Below, piece after piece: positions 24,209-32,373 of a DNA stretch of 42,539 bases. Position 1 is the first letter of the stretch. Every line of letters begins with the position of its first letter. The DNA is from Mycoplasma sp. CAG:877 (GTDB taxonomy: Bacteria > Bacillota_I > Bacilli_A > RF39 > UBA660): the NCBI GenBank assembly GCA_000433455.1, contig HF992493.1, positions 1-42,539 of the forward strand, in the 5' to 3' direction. The position numbers and the translations under genes are program-made. The notes beneath the pieces were generated by a model that was not told the origin of the DNA, ran no database searches, and worked only from the letters and a program-made list of their open reading frames with translations.

Positions 24209-24502
24209 ATGGAAGAAGTTATTTATTTTAATGAATTATATGATTTATATGGAATGTTACTTACAGATAAACAGAGAGAATACTTTGAGAACTACTACTT
24301 TAATAATTTAAGTTTAGGGGAAATGGCTGATTCTTATGGAGTTAGTAGAAATGCAATACATAAACAATTAAAGATTACTACTGATAAACTTCAATATTAT
24401 GAAGATAATTTAAAGTTAAAAGAGAAAAATGAGAAATTGAGTAAATTAGTTGAAGAGATTAGTGATGAAAAGATAAAAAATGCAATTTTAGAATTAATTT
24501 AG
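24209..24502 (+). CDS. ylxM: YlxM-like SRP-associated HTH protein (UPF0122)
   Basis: A 97-residue helix-turn-helix protein that resembles sigma factor region 4: LLTDKQREYFENYYFNNLSLGEMADSYGVSRNAIHKQLK (core LTDKQREY...YG.SRNAIHK), followed by a coiled coil. YlxM stimulates the SRP pathway in some Gram-positives. It overlaps no gene but begins 9 bases after ftsY with AGAGGT upstream. In Bacillus it directly precedes ffh; here a terminator and the HerA-like gene lie between. Confidence 0.92.
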   Translation: MEEVIYFNELYDLYGMLLTDKQREYFENYYFNNLSLGEMADSYGVSRNAIHKQLKITTDKLQYYEDNLKLKEKNEKLSKLVEEISDEKIKNAILELI

Positions 24503-24531
24503 ACAACAGGAATTATTCTTGTTGTTTTTTT
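24503..24531 (+). terminator. Terminator after ylxM
   Basis: ACAACAGGAA and TTCTTGTTGT pair through the stem with one G-T pair, followed by seven T residues. It ends the ftsY-ylxM transcript. Confidence 0.88.
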
Positions 24532-24532
24532 C

Positions 24533-24561
24533 TTGAAAACTTGGAGAAAAGTTTGTATAAT
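24533..24561 (+). promoter_or_regulatory. Sigma-A promoter of the HerA-like gene
   Basis: TTGAAA (24533-24538), 17-base spacer and perfect TATAAT (24556-24561), 44 bases before the start codon at 24605 and directly after the ylxM terminator. Confidence 0.82.
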
Positions 24562-24604
24562 TTATTATAGAATAGGGTAAAAAGGATAGATTGGAGTGGC
24601 TAGT

Positions 24605-27103
24605 ATGTTTGATAGGATAGTTTATATTAGTGATCATTCAGCTAACGTCAAACTTGTTGACGGTTTTAATGTTGCTATGAACTTAATGAATTTACATATT
24701 ATTTTTGAAGATAGCAATAAAAAAATATTGGGTGAAGTAGATGACTTAGATGGTAATCTTGTTAGAGTTAGATTTCTAGGAGAAATTGTTAATGGTAAAT
24801 TACTAGGTGGTGTAATTAGAAAACCGTCATTAGATGCTAAGATCAGAGTTATTCAAGAACAAGAAATTCCAATGATTTGTGGATCTGATACTCAAGGATA
24901 TTTAAAACTTGGAGTTAGTCCTTTTTATAACGATTATCCTGTCTTTTTAGATGTAAATAATTTCTTTAGTAATCACTTTGCTATATTTGGTAATTCTGGT
25001 TCAGGTAAGAGTTGTGGTATTTCTAGATTGTTTCAGAATATGTTTCATGATCAAAGATTATTTCCTTATAAGGCTAATATAATATTATTTGATTCATCTG
25101 GTGAGTATTATAATGCTTTTAAGGATTTGAATAGTATTAATTCTAATTATCATTATCGTTTTTATAGTACGAATGAAGTAGAGAGTAAGGGTGAAAAGTT
25201 ACGTTTACCAATATTCTTACTTAATGCTACAGACTTGGCTTTATTATTACAGGCTACAAGTCATTCACAATTACCAATAATTGAGAGAATGTTAAAACTT
25301 GCTTTAGTATTTTCTCAGACTGATATGGATGCTAATAACTATAAAAATCATTTGATTGCTAAAGCAATTATGACAGTTTTATATACAAATGAAACTTCTC
25401 CTAATAAGAGAAATGAGATATTTTCAATACTTGCTAGTTGTTCTACACCGGAATTTAATTTGGAAGCTGTAGTACAAGGTATTGGTTATACAAGAAAATT
25501 TAGAGAGTGTTTCTTAATAGATAATCAAGGACAATTCTCAGAGAGTGTTTTATTAACTGAGTATGTTTCTTCATTTATTAAGCCTGAGTATGATAATTAT
25601 GAACCTAAAGGTGGAGTTTATTATACTTTAGATACTTTAGAGAAAGCACTTAACTTTACTTTAATTAGTGAAGGTTGGCTACGTAATGAGAATACTTATG
25701 GTGATGCAGTTACTATTAAAGTTAGATTACATTCATTAATCGTTGGAGAAACTGCCAAGTACTTTGATTATCCTGATTTTGTTTCATTAGAGACTTATTT
25801 ATCTTCTATGTTAATTAATAATGGCGATAAGTATCAAATTGTTAATATTAACTTAGATGATGTTGATGATGATTTTGCTAAAGTAATTACAAAGATTTAT
25901 TCAAGACTTATTTTTGAGTTTGCTAAAGGATTAAAGGAACGTGCTAGTATTCCTTTCCATATAGTTGTTGAAGAAGCTCATAGATATATTCAAAATGATA
26001 CTGATAGATTCTTGATTGGTTATAATATATTTGAAAGAATTGCTAAAGAGGGACGTAAGTATGCAGTTATTTTAGGACTTATTTCTCAAAGACCGGTTGA
26101 ACTTTCTGATACTGTTATTTCTCAGTGTTCTAATTTCTTGATATTTAAGATGAACCATCCTGTAGATGTTGATTATATTAGAAAAATGGTTCCTAATATT
26201 AGTGATGAAATTGTTGAAAAGCAAAAGACTTTACAAGCAGGTACTTGTTTAGGATTTGGTATGGCATTTAGAATTCCGTTAATCGTTAAAATGGAAATGC
26301 CTAATCCAGCACCTTGGAGTGGTAACTGTGATGTTGTTACTATTTGGAATGGTAATGGTAGTGGAGTTTCTGCTCCTTCGGCACCAGAAACGGTACCTGA
26401 TGCTCCTGCACAAAAGACGTTTGGATATAATGGTATGTCAGATAATCCAGTTTTTAGTTCAACTAATGCACCAGTTAGTAATTCATTTGTTCAAGAAAGA
26501 CCGGTTATGGAAAATAACTCTAGACCAGTTGCAGCAGTACAAAGTCAAAATACTGCTATTCCAGTAAATCCTTTTTTGGAACAAAACAATAATAATGAGC
26601 AATTAGTTATTCCAAAAGTACCAAAGGTTGAGAATGTTGTTAGTACTCAACCACCAGTTAATAATGGAGTTGTTTCTATTCCTCAAGCACCTAGTGTTAG
26701 TCAGATGAATGCACCAACAATTGTTAATAGTGGTAATATGACTGATGATATGCTTAGTAGTGCAGGCGTTATGTCAATGCCTACTATTGGAGGATATAGC
26801 CTAGATAATCAATTAGTTCAATCAGCTTTACCAGATTTTACAACATCAAGTGCGGATGAGAGAAGAATGAATGAACTTAGAAGTGGACAATACTTTAATG
26901 TTCCTAGTGCAATGGATATGGTTGCTAGTCAGGGAACCGTTGCTCCTACAGTGCAATTAAATAATAATGCGGCAGATGAGTACGGTAGTGTAAGAATTGC
27001 ACCTCCAGTTGAAAATAACTCAGTACCTTCTGCTACTATGACTAATGAAGCAGGAATTCCCGTTACAGATAAAGGTATTCCATTAATTAATTTAGTTGGT
27101 TAA
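24605..27103 (+). CDS. HerA-like (DUF87) hexameric ATPase with long disordered tail
   Basis: HerA/FtsK-superfamily ATPases translocate DNA as hexamers. The protein (about 832 residues) has an N-terminal HAS-barrel-like beta domain (about 1-90, ending GGVIRKPS) and the Walker A motif GNSGSGKS (about 129-136). The Walker B-type motif reads FHIVVEEAHRYI (about 455-466), followed by an arginine/sensor region ISQRPVELSDTVISQC and MVPNISDE. After about residue 575 comes a tail of some 250 residues rich in Pro, Asn, Val, Ser and Gln, without a clear fold, ending GIPLINLVG. The start is ATG 24605 with GGAG at 9-base spacing; GTG 24596 is possible. No NurA-like nuclease or SIR2 partner is adjacent. 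It is inserted between ylxM and ffh as a separate transcription unit. Confidence 0.82.
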   Translation: MFDRIVYISDHSANVKLVDGFNVAMNLMNLHIIFEDSNKKILGEVDDLDGNLVRVRFLGEIVNGKLLGGVIRKPSLDAKIRVIQEQEIPMICGSDTQGYLKLGVSPFYNDYPVFLDVNNFFSNHFAIFGNSGSGKSCGISRLFQNMFHDQRLFPYKANIILFDSSGEYYNAFKDLNSINSNYHYRFYSTNEVESKGEKLRLPIFLLNATDLALLLQATSHSQLPIIERMLKLALVFSQTDMDANNYKNHLIAKAIMTVLYTNETSPNKRNEIFSILASCSTPEFNLEAVVQGIGYTRKFRECFLIDNQGQFSESVLLTEYVSSFIKPEYDNYEPKGGVYYTLDTLEKALNFTLISEGWLRNENTYGDAVTIKVRLHSLIVGETAKYFDYPDFVSLETYLSSMLINNGDKYQIVNINLDDVDDDFAKVITKIYSRLIFEFAKGLKERASIPFHIVVEEAHRYIQNDTDRFLIGYNIFERIAKEGRKYAVILGLISQRPVELSDTVISQCSNFLIFKMNHPVDVDYIRKMVPNISDEIVEKQKTLQAGTCLGFGMAFRIPLIVKMEMPNPAPWSGNCDVVTIWNGNGSGVSAPSAPETVPDAPAQKTFGYNGMSDNPVFSSTNAPVSNSFVQERPVMENNSRPVAAVQSQNTAIPVNPFLEQNNNNEQLVIPKVPKVENVVSTQPPVNNGVVSIPQAPSVSQMNAPTIVNSGNMTDDMLSSAGVMSMPTIGGYSLDNQLVQSALPDFTTSSADERRMNELRSGQYFNVPSAMDMVASQGTVAPTVQLNNNAADEYGSVRIAPPVENNSVPSATMTNEAGIPVTDKGIPLINLVG

Positions 27104-27130
27104 AGATATAAGTAATTATATCTTTTTTTT
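27102..27130 (+). terminator. Terminator after the HerA-like gene
   Basis: AAAGATATAA and TTATATCTTT form a perfect 10-bp stem with a GTAA loop, followed by five more T residues. Confidence 0.9.
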
Positions 27131-27184
27131 ATGAAAGGCTTTTCTTATTGATAAAAATTCTTTATAATTATATTGGTGATATAT

Positions 27185-28492
27185 ATGTTTGAAAGTTTAG
27201 GCGATAGATTACAGAATGCCTTACATAAGATAAAAGGGTATGGAAAAATTACTGAAGATAATATTTCTGATATGATGCGAGAGATTAGACTTGCTTTATT
27301 GGAAGCTGATGTTAATTATAAAGTTGTTAAAGAATTTACTAATACAGTTAAGGAAAAAGCTTTGGGAGAAGAAGTTGCTAGTAGTATTAATCCAGGTGAT
27401 TTATTTGTTAAAATTGTTAAGGATGAATTAGTAGAATTACTTGGTGGAGAGAGTAAACCTTTAAATTTAAATGGTAATCCAGCTAGTTTAATGTTGGTTG
27501 GTTTACAAGGTTCAGGTAAGACTACAACTATTGCTAAACTTGCTAATTTCTTACGTAAGAAACATGCTAAAAAGCCGTTACTTGTTGCTTGTGATGTTTA
27601 TAGGCCAGCAGCAATTGATCAGTTAAAACAACTTGGTAAGCAATTAAACATTGAAGTATATGAAGAAGGAAAAAATGATCCAGTAGAGATTGCTAAAAAT
27701 GCAATTAATTATGCTAAAGAAAATAAGTATGATTATGTTTTAATTGATACGGCTGGTAGACTTCATATAGATGATCAGTTGATGGATGAGTTAGTTAATA
27801 TTAAAGATACTGTTAAACCAGATGAAATATTATTAGTAATTGATGCTATGATGGGACAAGATGCTATCAATGTTATTACTGGTTTTAATGATAAATTACC
27901 TTTAACTGGTGTGGTTTTGACTAAATTAGATGGTGATACTAAGGGTGGTGTTGCTTTATCTGTTAGACATTTAACTAATGTACCAATTAAGTTTATTGGT
28001 GTTTCTGAGAAGTTAGATGGACTTGATTTCTTTGATCCAGAAAGAGCAGCAGGTAGAATACTTGGTATGGGAGACATTGTTTCTTTAGTGGAAAAAGCAA
28101 CAGAAGCAATAGATGAAAAGGAAGCTGAAAAGACGGCTAAGAGAATGCAACAAGGTAAATTCGATTTAGAAGACTTTTTATCAACAATGAAGCAAATTAA
28201 AAAACTTGGGCCATTAGAGAATTTATTAAAATTAATTCCTGGAGCTAAGAAGATGGGAATAACTGATGTAAAGATAGATCCAAAACAAATGGCTCATATT
28301 GAGGCAATAGTTTTATCAATGACTCCTAAGGAAAGAAGAAATCCAGATATAATTAAAGCAAGTCGTAAAACAAGAATTGCGGCAGGGTCTGGTACTTCTG
28401 TGCAGGAAGTTAATAAGTTGTTACAACAGTTTGATCAGATGAAGAAGATGATGAAGCAAATGACAAATGGAAATATGAAACTACCTTTTTAG
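27185..28492 (+). CDS. ffh: Signal recognition particle protein Ffh
   Basis: Ffh binds signal peptides and 4.5S/6S scRNA and delivers nascent chains to FtsY. The protein (about 435 residues) shows the N domain (1-85) and the G domain with GLQGSGKTTTIAKLA, DVYRPAAIDQL, LIDTAGRLHID and TKLDGDTKGG. The methionine-rich M domain includes MTPKERRNPDIIKASRKTRIAAGSGTS (core RRNP...SR..RIA.GSG) and a KKMMKQM tail. Start ATG 27185 lies behind GGTGAT. The Ffh RNA gene is not in the window. Confidence 0.98.
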   Translation: MFESLGDRLQNALHKIKGYGKITEDNISDMMREIRLALLEADVNYKVVKEFTNTVKEKALGEEVASSINPGDLFVKIVKDELVELLGGESKPLNLNGNPASLMLVGLQGSGKTTTIAKLANFLRKKHAKKPLLVACDVYRPAAIDQLKQLGKQLNIEVYEEGKNDPVEIAKNAINYAKENKYDYVLIDTAGRLHIDDQLMDELVNIKDTVKPDEILLVIDAMMGQDAINVITGFNDKLPLTGVVLTKLDGDTKGGVALSVRHLTNVPIKFIGVSEKLDGLDFFDPERAAGRILGMGDIVSLVEKATEAIDEKEAEKTAKRMQQGKFDLEDFLSTMKQIKKLGPLENLLKLIPGAKKMGITDVKIDPKQMAHIEAIVLSMTPKERRNPDIIKASRKTRIAAGSGTSVQEVNKLLQQFDQMKKMMKQMTNGNMKLPF

Positions 28493-28515
28493 TACTAAGA
28501 GATTAGTACTTTTTT
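28491..28515 (+). terminator. Terminator after ffh
   Basis: AGTACTAA and TTAGTACT form a perfect 8-bp stem with a GAGA loop, followed by a T run. Confidence 0.88.
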
Positions 28516-28547
28516 AGGCAGATGTAGTAGCCAAATAACCCTTTAGT

Positions 28548-28556
28548 CATAATATA
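28548..28556 (+). promoter_or_regulatory. Sigma-K-like -10 element of cotD
   Basis: GTCATAATATA fits the sigma-K -10 consensus GNCATANNNTA exactly. The -35 region 16-17 bases upstream reads GCCA rather than the expected AC core. It lies 20 bases before the cotD start, and cotD is a known sigma-K gene in Bacillus. Confidence 0.5.
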
Positions 28557-28576
28557 GATTAGAGGAGGTATTTAAT

Positions 28577-28918
28577 ATGTTTGATCAAAATATGAATATG
28601 CCAAATTTCGATTTTGATAGTAATGTTATTGGCAATAATAATGTTGTTGATAATGATATGAATGTTGATATTAATATGATGGGATATCAAAATATGCCAC
28701 AACAACAAGCTGGTTGCTGTTCTAATCCAGTTAATGAGGCAGTTCAAGAAAAGTGCATTCATAGAACAATAGTACATGAAGTTCCACATGTATGTCCAAT
28801 ACATACTAGAATAATTAATCATCATGTATATAAACATACTTATAGACCAGCTTATTCTTGTTCAGAGGAAAATACAGTAAGTAATGTTCAAGTTGGCTCT
28901 TGTTGTCAATTTAGATAA
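28577..28918 (+). CDS. cotD: CotD-family spore coat protein
   Basis: A 113-residue protein with an Asn/Asp/Met-rich start (residues 1-45) and a His/Cys/Tyr-rich body. The core VHEVPHVCPIHTRIINHHVYKH (written here as its pattern HxVPHxCPxHTxIxNHHVxKH) is the signature of CotD-type inner coat proteins found in many spore formers. Five to six cysteines suggest disulfide crosslinking. GAGGAGG precedes the start. It is a single-gene unit with a sigma-K-like promoter and its own terminator. Confidence 0.85.
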   Translation: MFDQNMNMPNFDFDSNVIGNNNVVDNDMNVDINMMGYQNMPQQQAGCCSNPVNEAVQEKCIHRTIVHEVPHVCPIHTRIINHHVYKHTYRPAYSCSEENTVSNVQVGSCCQFR

Positions 28919-28936
28919 GACTAGCAATAGTCTTTT
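28917..28936 (+). terminator. Terminator after cotD
   Basis: AAGACTA and TAGTCTT form a perfect 7-bp stem with a GCAA loop and then TTTC. The same stem with a GTAA loop occurs at 31045. Confidence 0.8.
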
Positions 28937-28966
28937 TCTTTGTGATAAAATAGTGTTGGTGATGGT

Positions 28967-29782
28967 ATGAAGTTTACTAGTAGTGTAAAAAAAATAAATA
29001 TTGGAGAAAGAGATATTAAGATTATTATTTTGGATTCTAGAATTGATAAAACTAAGAAGGTACCTTGTATTATGTGGATACATGGAGGTGGTTATTCTTT
29101 AGGAATGCCTGAGATGGTATATGCTTCTAGAGTTAGAGATTTACTTGTTGATAATGAATTAATAGTTGTATCTCCTAAGTATAGACTTTCAATTAGTAAA
29201 CCATATCCTGCTGCACTTAAAGATTGTTATGGTGTTTTATTGTACTTAAAAAATCATGCTGATGAGTTTTTTATAGATGAAGATAAAATTATGTTAGGTG
29301 GAGAAAGTGCTGGAGGGGGTCTTTGTTTAGCAACTGGTATTTATGCTAGAGATAAGGGTGAAGTTTCTGTTAAGTATATGTTTCCGTTATATCCAATGAT
29401 TGATTGTTTTGATACAGAAAGTTCTAGGGATAATCATGCTCATGTATGGAATACAAGGAGAAACCATTGGGCGTGGAAAAAGTATTTAGGTGATTTATAT
29501 GGTGATGAAGATATTTCTTGTTACGCATCTCCATCTAGATTAAAAGATTTTAAAGATTTACCTCCATTTTATACTTTTGTATGTGATGGGGAACCTTTTT
29601 ATAGTGAAACTGTTGATTTTACTAAGATGGCAAAAGAAGCAGGAGTAGACGCTAAATGTGATGTTTATCACGCTAATACTCATGCATTTGATGTGTATTG
29701 TGCTTTTACAGAAGAGGGTGTTAGGGCAAGAGAAAACTTTGTTAAAAATTTTGAATATGTTAAGAGTAAATATTTAAAGTAA
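28967..29782 (+). CDS. Alpha/beta hydrolase (HSL/BD-FAE-like esterase)
   Basis: A cytoplasmic esterase-type hydrolase of 271 residues. The oxyanion motif WIHGGGYSLGM (about residues 32-42) and nucleophile motif GGESAGGGL (Ser about 108) identify the hormone-sensitive-lipase branch. The Asp is probably in CDGEPFYSE and the His in NTHAFDVY. There is no signal peptide. GGTGATGGT precedes ATG 28967. The physiological substrate cannot be read from the sequence. It is a single gene between cotD and the Dam gene. Confidence 0.85.
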   Translation: MKFTSSVKKINIGERDIKIIILDSRIDKTKKVPCIMWIHGGGYSLGMPEMVYASRVRDLLVDNELIVVSPKYRLSISKPYPAALKDCYGVLLYLKNHADEFFIDEDKIMLGGESAGGGLCLATGIYARDKGEVSVKYMFPLYPMIDCFDTESSRDNHAHVWNTRRNHWAWKKYLGDLYGDEDISCYASPSRLKDFKDLPPFYTFVCDGEPFYSETVDFTKMAKEAGVDAKCDVYHANTHAFDVYCAFTEEGVRARENFVKNFEYVKSKYLK

Positions 29783-29850
29783 ATTTGATAGAGAAGTTTA
29801 TTCTTTTATGATATACTTAGTATGATATTTATAGACAGGAGGAGAGGTTA

Positions 29851-30693
29851 ATGTTTAAGGGTAAGCCATTTGTTAAATGGGCTGGTGGAAAAAGACAAAT
29901 TATAGATAAATTGAAACAATATGTTCCAGATGAATTTAATACATATTATGAACCATTTATTGGGGGAGGTGCTTTACTTTTTGAACTTTCTCCTAAAAGT
30001 GCAGTAATAAATGATTCTAATAAAGAGTTAATGAATGTATATAGCGTTTTGTGTGATGAAGAGAAATTTAAAAAGATGTGTAATGTTTTAAATACTTATG
30101 AGGCAAATCATTCGGAAGAGTTCTTTTATGAAATTAGAAATAAGGATCGCAATAAGAAAACATTTAATAGATTATCTGATTATACTAGAGCTGCTAGAAC
30201 TATATATTTGAATAAAGCTTGTTTTAATGGATTGTATAGAGTTAATAGTAAAGATGAGTTTAATGTACCTTTTGGTAAGAAGAGTAAAGTTAATACTTAT
30301 GATGGGAGTAATTTAATTACTGTTAGTAATTATTTAACAATGAATGATATTACGATTCAATGTGTAGATTTTGAAGAGTCTGTTAAGACTGCTAAGAAGG
30401 GTGACTTTGTTTATTTTGATCCACCATATGATTCTGATACTTCAACATTTAATAGTTATACAGAAGAAGGCTTTGGTAAAGATGAGCAGAGAAGACTTGC
30501 TGAAGTATTTAAGGATTTAGATAAAAGAGGAGTTTATGTAATGCTTTCTAATCATAATACGATATTAGTTAAAGAATTATATAAAGATTATCATGTGCAT
30601 GTAATAGAGGCTAAGAGAAATATTAATTCTAATGGTAAGAAACGTGGTAAAGTAGAAGAAGTTATTATTACTAATTTCTTAAATGAGAGGTAG
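29851..30693 (+). CDS. dam: Dam-type DNA adenine methyltransferase (D12 class)
   Basis: This N6-adenine methylase probably modifies GATC. The 280 residues carry the alpha-group motifs in order: FVKWAGGKRQII (about 7-18) and YYEPFIGGGALLFEL (SAM-binding, about 36-50). The target strand segment is YLNKACFNGLYRVNSKDEFNVPFG (core NK.CFNGLYR.N). The catalytic DPPYDS lies near residue 190, and INSNGKKRGKVEEVIITNF near the end. AGGAGGAGAGG precedes ATG. No restriction endonuclease gene is adjacent, so it looks like an orphan methylase. The PPase-like gene follows 5 bases after the stop. Confidence 0.93.
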   Translation: MFKGKPFVKWAGGKRQIIDKLKQYVPDEFNTYYEPFIGGGALLFELSPKSAVINDSNKELMNVYSVLCDEEKFKKMCNVLNTYEANHSEEFFYEIRNKDRNKKTFNRLSDYTRAARTIYLNKACFNGLYRVNSKDEFNVPFGKKSKVNTYDGSNLITVSNYLTMNDITIQCVDFEESVKTAKKGDFVYFDPPYDSDTSTFNSYTEEGFGKDEQRRLAEVFKDLDKRGVYVMLSNHNTILVKELYKDYHVHVIEAKRNINSNGKKRGKVEEVIITNFLNER

Positions 30694-30698
30694 AATAT

Positions 30699-31043
30699 AT
30701 GAAAAGTGTAATAGCAAATGACTATTTAGGAAAAAATGTTTCTATTGTTATTGATAGAAAATTAGGTACTAAGCATCCAAAACATGGGTTTATTTATATG
30801 GTTAATTATGGATATGTTCCTAATACTATATCTGGTGATGGAGAGGAACTTGATGCTTATTTATTGGGTGTGTTTGAACCCGTAGATGAATTTATTGGAA
30901 AGGTGATTGCTGTTATACATAGAACTAATGACGATGATGATAAATTGGTTGTTGTACCAGATGATAGAAAATATTCAGATGATGCAATAAGAGCTTTAAC
31001 AGAGTTTCAAGAACAGTATTTTGAATCAGTTATTATTAGATAG
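30699..31043 (+). CDS. Short inorganic pyrophosphatase-like protein
   Basis: A 114-residue protein similar to the core of family I soluble pyrophosphatases, which usually have about 170 residues. It has HGFIYMVNYGYVPNT and the metal-binding DGEELDAYLLG, matching the NYGY(I/V)P...DGxxLDxYxL pattern, followed by an acidic DDDDK stretch. The N-terminal part of the normal enzyme is missing, although two of the essential Asp residues are present. It may be a pyrophosphatase or a derived member with another role. It is cotranscribed with the Dam gene and followed by a terminator. Confidence 0.7.
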   Translation: MKSVIANDYLGKNVSIVIDRKLGTKHPKHGFIYMVNYGYVPNTISGDGEELDAYLLGVFEPVDEFIGKVIAVIHRTNDDDDKLVVVPDDRKYSDDAIRALTEFQEQYFESVIIR

Positions 31044-31044
31044 T

Positions 31045-31066
31045 AAGACTAGTAATAGTCTTTTTC
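31045..31066 (+). terminator. Terminator after the PPase-like gene
   Basis: AAGACTA and TAGTCTT form a perfect 7-bp stem with a GTAA loop, followed by TTTCTTTT. It is nearly identical to the cotD terminator at 28917. Confidence 0.8.
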
Positions 31067-31100
31067 TTTTGATATAATTTGTTTTGCGGAAGTGATTATT

Positions 31101-32021
31101 ATGAATAGAGAATTTTGTGATTTAATATTAGAAATATGTAGAGATAATGATATCAAATGCAATATTTTATCAGATGGTTGGGTTATTGTACTTGAGAAAA
31201 ACAATATGAAGAAGTTTATTGTTGGTTATAAATTTGATAATAATAATCATGCTTTTGGTAAAGTTCTTGATGATAAGTTTGCAACTTATGAGTTACTTAA
31301 ATTATGTAATGTTGATGTGTGTGAACATAATCTTATTTATTCTTTAGATAATAAGAATGGATTTGTTAAGGAAAAGTGTGGATATGATTATATTAAATCC
31401 TTATTTGATAAGTATGGTGATATAGTAATAAAAGTTAATACTGGTACGTGTGGAGTAAATGTTTTTAGATTTAAGGGGTTTAGTGAACTTAGTGAGTTTT
31501 ATTCTAAGTTAAGGTCTAAAAATAGTTCGTTTAGTATTTGTCCTTTTTATAATATAGTTAATGAGTATAGAGTTATAGTAGTTAATAATAGAATTGAATT
31601 AATGTATAAGAAAGAGTTGCCTAGAGTATATGGTGATGGTAGAAGAACAATAAAAGAATTATTAGAAGAATTTAATTATGAGTACTTTAAAAATATAAGT
31701 GATGATAGTTTGGATGCTGTTTTAGATAAAGATAGGGAATATTTATATAATTGGAAGTTTAATTTATCTGGTGGAGCTAGAGCTAGTTTTGATATTGATC
31801 CTTATGATAGACTTAAGATAGAGAAGATGATTTATGATTTATTTAGTAAGTTAGACTTTGGATTTTGTAGTATTGATATTATTAAGACTATTGATAATGA
31901 TTTTTTAGTATTAGAAATTAATAGTGGGGTTATGATGAAGAATCTTATTAGGGAAAATGTTGATGGAGAATGTATCGCTAAAGATATTTATACAAAGGCT
32001 ATATTTGAGATGTTTAGGTAG
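31101..32021 (+). CDS. ATP-grasp ligase-like protein
   Basis: A protein of about 306 residues with the layout of RimK/cyanophycin synthetase-like ATP-grasp enzymes: DKFATYELLKLCNV (about 60-75), VIKVNTGTCGVNVFRF (ATP-binding lid, about 116-131), EYRVIVVNNRI (about 156-166), LSGGARASFDI and the metal-binding FGFCSIDIIKT...FLVLEINSGV. Such enzymes join a carboxylate to an amine. Neither partner can be read here. The last motif keeps the Asp and the Glu-x-Asn. Start ATG 31101 has GGAAGTGA upstream. It is a single gene. Confidence 0.78.
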   Translation: MNREFCDLILEICRDNDIKCNILSDGWVIVLEKNNMKKFIVGYKFDNNNHAFGKVLDDKFATYELLKLCNVDVCEHNLIYSLDNKNGFVKEKCGYDYIKSLFDKYGDIVIKVNTGTCGVNVFRFKGFSELSEFYSKLRSKNSSFSICPFYNIVNEYRVIVVNNRIELMYKKELPRVYGDGRRTIKELLEEFNYEYFKNISDDSLDAVLDKDREYLYNWKFNLSGGARASFDIDPYDRLKIEKMIYDLFSKLDFGFCSIDIIKTIDNDFLVLEINSGVMMKNLIRENVDGECIAKDIYTKAIFEMFR

Positions 32022-32118
32022 TTGTAAATTACATTGTAAATAAAACTGTCTAATTTTGTCGTATTCCTTGATTATTTTATATTGCTAGTTTATTCTTATA
32101 TTAGGGAGTGTGATACGA

Positions 32119-32325
32119 ATGATTTATCCTTCAATTGATAAGTTACTTAATATTGTTGACTCTAAATACGAACTTGTTCACATAGCTGCTAGAAGAAGTA
32201 AGCAAATTGCTAAAGATGGATATTTACAAATGCCAGAGAAGAACTATAAAAGTAAGAAAAATATAGGAAGAGCTTTGGAAGAAGTTGCTGAGGGATTGAT
32301 AGAAGTTAAACATAAAGGAGAGTAG
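32119..32325 (+). CDS. rpoZ: RNA polymerase omega subunit
   Basis: Omega helps assemble and stabilise RNA polymerase. The 68-residue protein begins MIYPSIDKLLNIVDSKYELV and has AARRSKQIAKDG and the closing KKNIGRALEEVAEGLI, the expected pattern (SKY.LV..A.RR...I.....KPVG.AL.E...G.I). It is close to the Bacillus length of 67. ATG 32119 is chosen over GTG 32110 for spacing to AGGGAG. It is not next to gmk or priA as in Bacillus; it stands alone before recX. Confidence 0.9.
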   Translation: MIYPSIDKLLNIVDSKYELVHIAARRSKQIAKDGYLQMPEKNYKSKKNIGRALEEVAEGLIEVKHKGE

Positions 32326-32344
32326 ATTCTTCTTTTTTTTTTTG
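32314..32344 (+). terminator. Terminator after rpoZ
   Basis: AAAGGAGAG and TTCTTCTTT pair through nine positions (two G-T) around a TAGA loop that contains the stop codon, followed by a long T run. Confidence 0.65.
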
Positions 32345-32373
32345 CTATAATTTTAGTAGGTGGTGGTTGGTTC

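Noticed and set aside
26319..26567. Open frame in another frame of the HerA-like gene tail
   Set aside because: The in-frame tail continues without a break and this frame has no start signals.
29851..30693. Restriction-modification system
   Set aside because: The methylase is clear but neither neighbour resembles an endonuclease.
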